Notes under the pieces: model-generated | The model's database searches: none | What the model saw: the letters and a program-made list of their open reading frames with translations, nothing else | What the model was told of the DNA's origin: nothing | Shown here: positions 41,586-49,245 of the stretch, one piece after another | How the letters are laid out: each line of letters begins with the position of its first letter | Position numbering within the stretch: position 1 is the first letter of the stretch | Assembly: GCF_019204045.1 (NCBI RefSeq) | Contig: NZ_JAGSPC010000004.1 | Location: 1-64,000, forward strand | Length of the DNA: 64,000 nt | DNA from: Erythrobacter crassostreae | Lineage (GTDB): Bacteria; Pseudomonadota; Alphaproteobacteria; Sphingomonadales; Sphingomonadaceae | Direction of reading: 5' to 3' | Position numbers and translations under genes: made by a program

Positions 41586-42767
41586 ATGACAAGTCAGTTC
41601 CGACAATTCCTTGCCGTTTCCCGTATCATTCTGGCGAGCGTTCCCAAAAGGCTCTGGGTCGCTTTGTCGATGGTTGTGGCTATCGCGATGGTCGTGTTTG
41701 TTCTGTTGGGCGCGCTTGCACTGGATAAAGGCATGCAAGCAACGTTGGACAGGGCCGGCGCAGATGACGTTGTCGTCATCCTTAGTGAAGGAGCGAGCAG
41801 CGAGGCGAGTAGCGGCCTAACAAAGGAGCAATATAGCCTTTTGGCGGAAGCTCCAGGCATCGCCACTTCCGGCAACGAATTGCTGATTTCCTATGAATTT
41901 GTGGTCGCAGTTGATGGTATTAAAAGGTCGACCGGGACCGAGGTGAATTTGCCATTGCGAGGCATCGATCCGGCAGGAGCGGCTCTTCGGACCAACTTCA
42001 ACATTGTCGAAGGGCGCAATTTTGAACCGGGTTCCAATGAGATTGTTGTCGGCAAGCATGTGATCGAAAATTTTGACGGCTTTGCTCTTGGAGAGAAGAC
42101 CCGGCTCGGAGCCTCCGAATGGGAGGTGGTAGGCGTCTTCGAAACTGGTGGTTCGGTATATGACACAGAGATGTGGGCTGATCGCCTAATCCTGCAAAAC
42201 CTCTTCAATCGCGGCGACACGGTGCAAAGCGTTCGGGCGAAGATTGACAACATAGGGTCTATCGAAGGTCTCAAGAATTTCATTGAGGAAGATCCTCGAC
42301 TGAATGCGACAGTATCGACTGAAACCGAGTTTTTCGCGAGCCAAAGCGAAGCGGTTAGCGATTTGATTACAATGATCGGTCGCCCTTTGGCGATCCTAAT
42401 GTCGTTCGGTGCGCTGGCTGGCGCGGTGAATGCGGCATTCAACTCGGTTAGCCAGCGTAGCGTCGAAATCGCGACCCTTAGAACGATCGGTTTCGGCCGG
42501 TCTGCCGTCTTTTTCGGGACCCTTGCAGAGATTGTGGTTCTTGGCGTCGTCGGCGGCGCCGTAGGCGTTCTGTTCTCCTTGCTGATCTTCAACGGGCTGA
42601 GCGCGAGCACTCTGGGAAGCAATTTCACCCAGATTGTATTTGAGCTGAGACTTACATGGAGAGAAGCGCTTACAGGTGTGACTTGGGCACTTGCGCTCGC
42701 TTTGCTGGGCGGTGTCTACCCTGCATGGCAAGCGGCCAGAAAACCTATACGCGAAATTCTGGCTTGA
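41586..42767 (+). CDS. FtsX-like ABC permease, second subunit
   Basis: A 393-residue permease of the same fold: N-terminal helix (VALSMVVAIAMVVFVLLGALA), periplasmic MacB-PCD-like domain, and three C-terminal helices with SVSQRSVEIATLRTIGFGRS. Its start lies 2 bp after the first permease stop. It is the last gene of the operon; a perfect hairpin follows at 42852. Confidence 0.85.
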   Translation: MTSQFRQFLAVSRIILASVPKRLWVALSMVVAIAMVVFVLLGALALDKGMQATLDRAGADDVVVILSEGASSEASSGLTKEQYSLLAEAPGIATSGNELLISYEFVVAVDGIKRSTGTEVNLPLRGIDPAGAALRTNFNIVEGRNFEPGSNEIVVGKHVIENFDGFALGEKTRLGASEWEVVGVFETGGSVYDTEMWADRLILQNLFNRGDTVQSVRAKIDNIGSIEGLKNFIEEDPRLNATVSTETEFFASQSEAVSDLITMIGRPLAILMSFGALAGAVNAAFNSVSQRSVEIATLRTIGFGRSAVFFGTLAEIVVLGVVGGAVGVLFSLLIFNGLSASTLGSNFTQIVFELRLTWREALTGVTWALALALLGGVYPAWQAARKPIREILA

Positions 42768-42851
42768 TCCGGGCGAACTTCGCAAGCGCCATGCCGGGCA
42801 GTTCTGGCAAGATGCGCTCCCCGTTTTGGGCGACACATCGCTGAGCGAAGA

Positions 42852-42882
42852 AACCCCCGGCGCGTTTCGCACACCGGGGGTT
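42852..42882 (+). terminator. Hairpin at the end of the biosynthetic operon
   Basis: A perfect 9-bp stem aacccccgg/ccgggggtt with a 13-base loop starts 84 bp after the last permease gene. There is no T-run, so termination may be weak or serve the convergent HTH transcript too. Confidence 0.5.
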
Positions 42883-42920
42883 CCAACGAGGGCATTTCTC
42901 ACAGCCTGAGGAAGTTGTGA

Positions 42921-43148
42921 TTAATCTTCGCCCTCTAACGAACTGTGATCGCGTGCTAGGATATCTCCTGGTTCGCAATCCAGCTCGGAGCAGATTGATG
43001 AAAGCGTGCTGAAACGAATACCTTTCGACCGCCCGTTTTTTAGAATGGAAAGGTTGGTCAAACTTATTCCAACCCTTCCGGAAAGCTCGGTGAGTGTCAT
43101 GCGTCTTTGATGAAGCATTTCATCCAGATTGACTTTGATGCCCATCAA
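42921..43148 (-). CDS. Small Cro/C1-type HTH regulator (YozG-like)
   Basis: A 75-residue XRE-type regulator: MTLTELSGRVGISLTNLSIL is the HTH, followed by FSTLSSICSELDCEPGDIL. Such proteins are typically encoded directly behind a DUF2975 membrane protein, as here (ATGA overlap). It probably represses its own operon through the palindrome at 43735-43752. Confidence 0.88.
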   Translation of the reverse strand: MMGIKVNLDEMLHQRRMTLTELSGRVGISLTNLSILKNGRSKGIRFSTLSSICSELDCEPGDILARDHSSLEGED

Positions 43149-43678
43149 ACGAACTCGCCAAGCTCTTGCCGATTGGCAAGACCAACTGAAAAGGCTTGCG
43201 CGATGACGAAAAAGGTCAACGCCAGAACCGGGCCAGCGATGTCAAATTGATACGGAGGCGCGGTCATATCGGGCAGGCCTTCGAACAAATTCGCCTTGGT
43301 GACGCTTACAAGCATTCCCAATATCGAAATCGCAATCGCAAACCATCCAAGACGCTTGAGGCGGGTAATGTTCTGGCTCGTAAAAGGGCCGTTCTCCCGA
43401 ATGGCAGTCACCAAATTTGACAGGATGCGAAGCGCGATGGCGGTGACTGCGAGCTGTGCGAACAAACTCGTCAGGTACAGCGGCAGCGCCACCGGAGAGG
43501 TAACATCAGCCGCGCTGCCCAAGTCGCTGAAGATGAACTGCAGGACTGACTGAGAATTGACGATTGCCAGGCCAAGAACCAGCAGGGCTGCAACGGCCAA
43601 TACAGAAAAGAGTGCAACAGAAGCTTTAACAACTGCGGCGGTCAGACGAAACAGGTTCTGGTTTTCAGCTTGAGACAT
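43145..43678 (-). CDS. DUF2975 four-helix membrane protein
   Basis: A 177-residue protein with four predicted transmembrane helices (VALFSVLAVAALLVLGLAIV first) and FTSQNITRLKRLGWFAIAIS between helices 2 and 3, a typical DUF2975 feature. The ATG at 43678 has 'aaggag' upstream; an earlier in-frame start at 43708 lacks one. Its function is unknown in general. The HTH partner is coupled to it. Confidence 0.85.
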   Translation of the reverse strand: MSQAENQNLFRLTAAVVKASVALFSVLAVAALLVLGLAIVNSQSVLQFIFSDLGSAADVTSPVALPLYLTSLFAQLAVTAIALRILSNLVTAIRENGPFTSQNITRLKRLGWFAIAISILGMLVSVTKANLFEGLPDMTAPPYQFDIAGPVLALTFFVIAQAFSVGLANRQELGEFV

Positions 43679-43734
43679 CTGCTCTTCTCCTTTGTTGATG
43701 CAAGACATATAGAAGCTTGTCGAAATACATCAAG

Positions 43735-43752
43735 ATGTTTTATGTAAAACAT
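43735..43752. promoter_or_regulatory. Palindromic operator upstream of the DUF2975-HTH operon
   Basis: Atgttttatgtaaaacat is a perfect 8-bp inverted repeat around two central bases. It lies 57 bp upstream of the DUF2975 start, where a homodimeric HTH regulator would bind. The cognate factor is probably the small HTH protein at 42921. Confidence 0.55.
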
Positions 43753-43915
43753 AAAGGCACTTAACTTAAAACGTTGCGGTTGACGCCAATTTCGTCGCCT
43801 CTGGCGTCTGACTAAGGGGCAATTCTCGTGATTTGAAGTTAATCCAGCGAACGGCTATCTGCGCCCCGCAGGCGCTTAGCGTGCTCTATGCGGCGTGAGC
43901 GGTGCCACTCCGTCT
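43753..43915. other. Intergenic stretch with no recognised feature
   Basis: 163 bp between the DUF2975 promoter side and the 3' end of the tail tube gene. I see no gene and no convincing terminator. Confidence 0.3.
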
Positions 43916-44479
43916 TTAGCTTAACGGCTCGATATCGCTCGGCCCTGACGGTTCGGGAAAAGAGGTGTCTTTCTCCCAACCTTCATTTTCAAGCTTGAGC
44001 AATGAAATCGCCACCGCATTTCCATTGGCGTCAAGCTCGGGCAGGGCTTCGAATTCGGAAGGCCAGCAGCGATAGATGTTGTAGGCCATCACTTTCTGCC
44101 CTGCCTCGTTATAGACCTCGAGGATGATGTTCTTACGGAAATCCTTGATCGAGACGTCTTTGTTGCCGGTGCCGCCTTGTTGATTATCAGCGGGCGAATT
44201 GTGGTAGTCCCAAACCTTGTTTGCCCACCGCTCAAACGCTGGATCATGGGTGACTCCGCGTTCGAGCGTGATCGCGGTATATTCGCTTTGTCTTGGCATC
44301 CGGCGGGGCAACGACGGATCGCCGCCTGATCGATGGGTGACGGTTTTAGTCGATCGCGAAAGCGCGCTGACTTTGGAAATGCCAGCCACATATTTCCCGT
44401 CCCATTTGAGGCGGAATTTGTAGCTGCGATACGGATCGAGGCGGTATGTCGCCTTTGGGAAATCTGTGTTCTTTGTCAT
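43916..44479 (-). CDS. Contractile-tail tube protein (T4 gp19/TIGR02241-like)
   Basis: A 187-residue protein of the phage/eCIS tail-tube family. The N-terminal YRSYKFRLKWDGKYVAGISK and the central TLERGVTHDPAFERWANKVW are family landmarks, as is YNIYRCWPSEFEALPELDAN near the end. Tube proteins stack into the inner tube of contractile injection systems. It is encoded 61 bp downstream of the sheath gene, but no baseplate, spike, terminator cap or ATPase gene is present nearby. Confidence 0.85.
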   Translation of the reverse strand: MTKNTDFPKATYRLDPYRSYKFRLKWDGKYVAGISKVSALSRSTKTVTHRSGGDPSLPRRMPRQSEYTAITLERGVTHDPAFERWANKVWDYHNSPADNQQGGTGNKDVSIKDFRKNIILEVYNEAGQKVMAYNIYRCWPSEFEALPELDANGNAVAISLLKLENEGWEKDTSFPEPSGPSDIEPLS

Positions 44480-44540
44480 GGCTGCTTCTCAGTCCTTGGC
44501 GAAGGATTTCGGTGCGATAGTGTTGCAATGATCGTATTCG

Positions 44541-46136
44541 CTAAACCGGCAGGACGCTGTGTTGAATTTGTAAGGTGATAAACTCAGTCGGATCGACAGG
44601 GGCAATGCGCACGGTGATTATCACGATCCCTTGTTCGATTGAATCCAAGGTGTTGTTCGTCGCGTCGCATTGGACCGTGTAGTTGTAGAGCGCCCCTTGC
44701 TTCCCGAGGCCCGCGAGAAAGGTGCCGACTCCCAGCCGCAATGAAGACCATAAGGCTTCATTATTGGGCTGGAAAACAGCCCATTGCGTGCCGCAATAGA
44801 GGGCTTCTTCCACAAACAGGCAAAGCCGCCGAATTGCAATGTATTGGAATTCATCTTCATTGGCGTCGGCACCTCGCAATGTGCGAGCTCCCCAGATTGT
44901 CGGCCCAATTTTCGGGAAAGTCCGAAGGCAATTGATCCCTAAACTGTTCAAGTGACTGTTGTCGTCATCTGACAGATCCAATTCCAGTCTGACAACTCCG
45001 CTGAGCCCAGCTGTCGCTCCTGCAGGAGAATTCCAGACCCCGCAGGCGACATCGTTGGAGGCTATGGCCCCTGAAATCGCGCCGCATGCTGGGAAGAGTG
45101 CCTCGTCCCCGTTCACCGGGTCTTCTTTGATGATCCGCGGGAAATAGACTGCGCAATTGCGACCAACCTTGCCATCTGATGGGGTGCCGCCGTCGATACC
45201 CAATTGTGAAGGGTGGATATCGGAAAGCTCGCCGCGCTTCGCCTTATCCACCCATTCAGAGATCGGATCGATTATATAAAAGGCCCGTGCCTCTGCGGCA
45301 TATTGCGCGGCCGCAGAGCGCACTGATGAGGGTAAATCCCACTCCGATTGCGGCAGGTCAGGCAGCAAACGACGATCAGGCGGGATACAAAGCAAGTTGA
45401 AAAGCTCGCATTTATCAAGCGCGTAAATCCCGGTCTTTGCCCGCCTGCTGCCAAGGTAGGTGCTGGGCTGCAGATAGGTCCCGTCATCGCCATCCACCCC
45501 TTGCGCGGTCTCGCCGTCGCCGGGCGGCGTTTCAGGCATGTGACTGACCCGTGCGAGCGAGCTTTCTGCCGCGAGAATTTTGTCGAGCCGATTGGGGAAG
45601 GTTCGTCTTTTCCCTTCCATGGAAACAGACAGGTTGAGGTACCGCTCTACCGAAACAGCCTTCCCTTTTGAATCGGTCAGCGTCAATGTGAGGTTGAACA
45701 AGTCATCCTTGCCAATGCCGTATTGGTCTTTGAATTGCGCTGCTGTTTGCTCGTTGATCCCGTTGGTATCGATCTTGGCACTCAGCATGTTGCCCCACCG
45801 CCCCGGATCGGCTGCTTGCAAGGTCAGCGGACACTGAAAACTCAGCCTTGCGGCTCCGCGCCCGATCGCAGGCTCAAACAACCGGATTATGAGCGCCTGG
45901 CCCCCGCCGTTCTCGAAAAAATCCTGAACCGCATAACTCATTGGATAGTCATGCTGGAGGCCGCCGAAATAGCGGCGGAAATCCTGAAAGTTGAAAATAG
46001 GGGTTGGCTCTTCGACTGCTCCGGAGATTGCTCGTCCAACGAAAGCGGTGATGTTGGTAACGACCGGGGCTATCGAGTGCGAATTGCTTGGAAGCTCTTC
46101 AGCATACACACCCGGATAGGACACTTCGATTGGCAT
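44541..46136 (-). CDS. Contractile-tail sheath protein
   Basis: A 531-residue sheath protein. It starts with EVSYPGVYAEELPSNSHSI and VVTNITAFVGRA and has the C-terminal sheath core FVEEALYCGTQWAVFQPNNE, ALWSSLRLGVGTFLAGLG and ITVRIAPVDPTEFI. Sheath proteins of phages and eCIS contract around the tube. Together with the tube gene it forms a two-gene set. It is divergent from the Crp/Fnr gene across 246 bp. Confidence 0.88.
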   Translation of the reverse strand: MPIEVSYPGVYAEELPSNSHSIAPVVTNITAFVGRAISGAVEEPTPIFNFQDFRRYFGGLQHDYPMSYAVQDFFENGGGQALIIRLFEPAIGRGAARLSFQCPLTLQAADPGRWGNMLSAKIDTNGINEQTAAQFKDQYGIGKDDLFNLTLTLTDSKGKAVSVERYLNLSVSMEGKRRTFPNRLDKILAAESSLARVSHMPETPPGDGETAQGVDGDDGTYLQPSTYLGSRRAKTGIYALDKCELFNLLCIPPDRRLLPDLPQSEWDLPSSVRSAAAQYAAEARAFYIIDPISEWVDKAKRGELSDIHPSQLGIDGGTPSDGKVGRNCAVYFPRIIKEDPVNGDEALFPACGAISGAIASNDVACGVWNSPAGATAGLSGVVRLELDLSDDDNSHLNSLGINCLRTFPKIGPTIWGARTLRGADANEDEFQYIAIRRLCLFVEEALYCGTQWAVFQPNNEALWSSLRLGVGTFLAGLGKQGALYNYTVQCDATNNTLDSIEQGIVIITVRIAPVDPTEFITLQIQHSVLPV

Positions 46137-46382
46137 ATTGTTTCCTCAGTGCGGGTTGTTGTCAGATCCTGGTTGTGGGAGCGCAACGTCTATCACAATT
46201 CTAACATCTCGTTCGCCGCAACAGCATAGCACGCGATACCGAGTAACAAGCTGAGTAAAGCTGATCCCGTCATCGAGCGTAAGAATAAGATCGACGGATG
46301 ATGAGAAATCACCTTCCGCAACAATTGACGCAACCTGTAAGCCTCAGTTAGCTTCGCGGGTGTGTTCGGACGAGGGGCTTTG
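46137..46382. promoter_or_regulatory. Divergent intergenic region between sheath and Crp/Fnr genes
   Basis: 246 bp that must carry both promoters. I could not identify a clear Crp/Fnr half-site palindrome or promoter boxes. 'cgagggg' upstream of 46383 is the SD for the regulator. Confidence 0.3.
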
Positions 46383-47036
46383 ATGAATTTGGACCAACGA
46401 TCGGCTGTTCTTTCGGCCTTGCTCGATTGTTCTGTGGAGGCTGCGGCTGCGCTCGCAGCGCGGATGCAGAGCCGCGATTTCGATGCCCGCGACACACTTT
46501 GCCATCAGGGCAGCGTAAGGCGTCAACTCTGGCTTATCCTAGAGGGTACGGTCCAGCTTCAGGCGATCTCTGCAGAAGGGCAAGCGACTATCATCTCGGC
46601 CTTTGGTCCGGGAGAATTGATCGGCGGCGCGCCGGACGACTATGAAAGCGCCTACGACATTTGCGCTCTCACACCGGTTGAGGCTTTGGAAATCGATGGC
46701 CTTCAATTGCGACAGCTCTTGATGGATTGGCCGGAATTGGGAGCGGGCCTGTCGCGAATTTACGCAGGTCAATTGGATGCAGTGCTCGACCGGCTGGCAG
46801 CACGAGTGACGCTTTCCGCGGCAGGCCGGTTTTACAGAGAGCTTTTGCGGATTGCGGGCCCATCCGATACGATCTCACCGGCGCCCATCATCGCCGCCGT
46901 TGCTCTGTCAGCGCAAACAACGCGCGAGACCGGTTCACGCGCCACCAGCGCAATTGAACGACGCGGTATCATAGCGCGGGACAGCGTAAGCCTTACTATC
47001 GTCTCTCGTAGGCAGCTTGAGGATTTGGTCCTTTAA
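46383..47036 (+). CDS. Crp/Fnr-family transcriptional regulator
   Basis: A 217-residue protein with a cyclic-nucleotide-binding-like domain (about 15-120; LWLILEGTVQLQAISAEGQA, FGPGELIGGAPDDYES) and a C-terminal winged HTH (about 150-215; ALSAQTTRETGSRATSAIER). The Fnr cysteine cluster is absent. The ATG at 46383 follows 'cgagggg' at good spacing; a GTG at 46362 is also in frame. It is divergent from the sheath gene and convergent with a protein carrying a degenerate nucleotide-cyclase domain, which hints at a nucleotide signal. Confidence 0.85.
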   Translation: MNLDQRSAVLSALLDCSVEAAAALAARMQSRDFDARDTLCHQGSVRRQLWLILEGTVQLQAISAEGQATIISAFGPGELIGGAPDDYESAYDICALTPVEALEIDGLQLRQLLMDWPELGAGLSRIYAGQLDAVLDRLAARVTLSAAGRFYRELLRIAGPSDTISPAPIIAAVALSAQTTRETGSRATSAIERRGIIARDSVSLTIVSRRQLEDLVL

Positions 47037-47045
47037 GGAAGCGGA

Positions 47046-48530
47046 TCAAAAGCGCGCCTGCCAAAGCGAGATCGCGCCATAGAGCGACGGGATTTCGCCG
47101 ATCTCTTCCGTCTTGATTTCTTGATCGAGGGTCTTGGCGACAAACGCCGTCATTCGGTCAACGTGCAATTGACCCGGCTCGGCCGTCTTTGCGAGCAATT
47201 CTACCATTTCTATTACAGACCGCATCGGCGCGCTGTTATCGGTGACAGTGATCGCCATACCGATGTCGCACGTAGGGAAAGCCTGTAGGCACTTCCTAGC
47301 GAAGTTGAGGCAGTTTTCGAGCGGCACGTTGAAAAGACATCCATCGGGATGCACGATAACTCTGGCGCCATAGTCTTGAGCGATGCTGGTCAGGGTTGTC
47401 AGTTCACATCCAACAGCGAATGCTAGCCCGATCAATTGCATGTCTAGCTGATTTTCGGCGCTGTTGGGGTTCTTGCCCAATCGAGGCGTTTCAATCCGCA
47501 TCATAGAGCGATTTGCGCTCAGCCATTTTTCGATATGCGGCCGCTCCGCTTCTCCAGGAGCAGCGATTGTAAGGGCATGAGACTGGCTGCGCAGAACAAA
47601 GGACTGGCGCAGGCACTGGCCCATCGAAATCAGGCTCGCCAGTTCGATCCGAAGGGCGAAGGGACAGGTGTCGGGCAGCAGATAATCTGCCAGAACATCG
47701 ACCTGCGCTGCTTGGTTCAACAAAGCATCGAACCGAGCCGTCCAGTTTTCGCCGAATGGTTCAACCGAAGTCTTGCGGAACTCCCCAATCGCCATTGGAA
47801 GCGTCACATGCAGCTGCGCACCGGCCGCAACAGCAGCTTCGGCAATCATGATATCGGCACCTGCGGCGAGCGCGCCAAAGGCATAGCCGGGTCGCAGGGC
47901 GGCGATGGCTTCATCTATCGCCTCGTGTAAGCCAAACGCATTCGGATCAAGCCCGATCAGTCCGCTGAAATGGATTGATGCGGGAGGCCGGTAGCCATCT
48001 AGCCATTTTGCATCACCGTGTTGTGCGGCGATGATGCGCTCAAACTGGCCAATAGTCGCGGCAAGATCCTCATGCGCCAAAGGCTGTTTCGCGATCCCGG
48101 CGGAAAGCGCGGTCTTAGCCTGCGCATGATTGCCGAGCAGGAGCAAGGCTTCGGCGCGTGTCGCTTCCCGCCAGTACGGCGTTTCGCCTTCGTCAGGATC
48201 GGCGTTGAGCATGTCCAGCGTTTGCTGCGCATGCGTTCGGGATTGTTCGGCATCGCCGGCAAACATCGCGAGTGAAGCCGCGTTTATAAGCGGATAGGTA
48301 TCGCGCTCGCATTCAAACGCCGCAAGGTATGCCGCCAACGCTTTTTGATACAGATCATGCCGCTCAGGGACTGTCGCAAGCCGGGCATGATCCTTTAACA
48401 GCCTGCCATTCAGCGTTAGAAGCTTGGGATCATCCTTATGTTGATCGAGACCCTGCCCGCGAAACAAGCGCAAAGCCCGCGCCGGATTTCCGGCACGGGC
48501 GATACGCAGAATGGTGCTGTGTTTTTGCAT
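47046..48530 (-). CDS. TPR-SLOG protein with a degenerate class III cyclase-like C-terminus
   Basis: A 494-residue protein. Residues about 1-170 are TPR-like helices (AFECERDTYPLINAASLAMF). Residues about 185-290 resemble a SLOG nucleotide-sensing Rossmann domain (IHFSGLIGLD, YAFGALAAGADIMIAEAAV, AGAQLHVTLPM). The end (ARVIVHPDGCLFNVP, then AEPGQLHVDRMTAFVAK and SLYGAISLW) parallels class III adenylate cyclases but lacks the metal-binding Asp pattern, so it is probably a sensor rather than an enzyme. The ATG 48530 is preferred over TTG 48536. Homology of the two Rossmann/cyclase parts is by pattern only. Confidence 0.6.
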   Translation of the reverse strand: MQKHSTILRIARAGNPARALRLFRGQGLDQHKDDPKLLTLNGRLLKDHARLATVPERHDLYQKALAAYLAAFECERDTYPLINAASLAMFAGDAEQSRTHAQQTLDMLNADPDEGETPYWREATRAEALLLLGNHAQAKTALSAGIAKQPLAHEDLAATIGQFERIIAAQHGDAKWLDGYRPPASIHFSGLIGLDPNAFGLHEAIDEAIAALRPGYAFGALAAGADIMIAEAAVAAGAQLHVTLPMAIGEFRKTSVEPFGENWTARFDALLNQAAQVDVLADYLLPDTCPFALRIELASLISMGQCLRQSFVLRSQSHALTIAAPGEAERPHIEKWLSANRSMMRIETPRLGKNPNSAENQLDMQLIGLAFAVGCELTTLTSIAQDYGARVIVHPDGCLFNVPLENCLNFARKCLQAFPTCDIGMAITVTDNSAPMRSVIEMVELLAKTAEPGQLHVDRMTAFVAKTLDQEIKTEEIGEIPSLYGAISLWQARF

Positions 48531-48564
48531 CGTCAAATTCAGAGAACAGTTGCCCGAAACTCGC

Positions 48565-49245
48565 TCACCCTAAGTCCTGAACGAAGTAAGAGGCGGCCGC
48601 CAAATGAGGACCGCGATGAGCAAATTCATGACTATGATCTCTATCAAGGTGTTCGTGATCAGAGTGATCGGACAGGTGCCGTCCGGAATGGGAACCGGAG
48701 ACCATCACAACTGGCAGAGCGGTGTCTGACTCAAACTTGGCCACCAAATTCAGGCAGAAAGGGATCGCGATAGAGTCAAACTTAAGCTCCTTTAGCGCAC
48801 AGGCCGCCGGCGAAGATTGGATACGATCCGCGTCAATTACAACCTTTGCAAGTCTGCCGCCCTCCCAAACCTGCTGCTCTACTATGACGCTGCCAAAGTC
48901 CCGCCCGATGCTTTCTCCTGATGGAGCGATGCCGAAGGCCACTGGAGATGCAAACTTGACGCCGTGATCATGTGAATGGAGAACGTTTTCATGTTTGAAG
49001 GCGGTGTCGGCAATCAGGAAAATGTAGGTGTGCAGTTCTTTTGAACCGGATACAATATCAAGTGCCCGTTCCCCGCTTGGAGGTTCTGAATCTCTTGAGA
49101 AATTTTCAGAGTCTTCAAGTGTTTGAATATTGCCAACAGGATCTGCCAAGAACTCATCCAATTTGGCTTCTGAGTCGATTTTCTTGATGTTTCGGTACTT
49201 GAGCCAATCACCCGCTCTGTGTATCTCTAATACGGTGTAATCCAT
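48565..49245 (-). CDS. Uncharacterised protein with a His/Asp-rich tail, coupled to the TIR gene
   Basis: A 226-residue protein that I do not recognise. It starts MDYTVLEIHRAGDWLKYRN at ATG 49245, which overlaps the TIR stop by one base (TAATG) and has a 'ggagg' SD. Residues around 140-170 read like a beta-rich domain (GSVIVEQQVWEGGRLAKVVI). The C-terminus is unusual: SGSHSGRHLSDHSDHEHLDR and then DHSHEFAHRGPH, a possible metal-binding tail. The tight coupling to the TIR gene suggests a shared function. Confidence 0.75.
   Translation of the reverse strand: MDYTVLEIHRAGDWLKYRNIKKIDSEAKLDEFLADPVGNIQTLEDSENFSRDSEPPSGERALDIVSGSKELHTYIFLIADTAFKHENVLHSHDHGVKFASPVAFGIAPSGESIGRDFGSVIVEQQVWEGGRLAKVVIDADRIQSSPAACALKELKFDSIAIPFCLNLVAKFESDTALPVVMVSGSHSGRHLSDHSDHEHLDRDHSHEFAHRGPHLAAASYFVQDLG

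Noticed and set aside
43916..46136. Prophage interpretation of the sheath and tube genes
   Set aside because: No integrase, head, portal, terminase, lysis or baseplate genes and no attachment sites are seen nearby.
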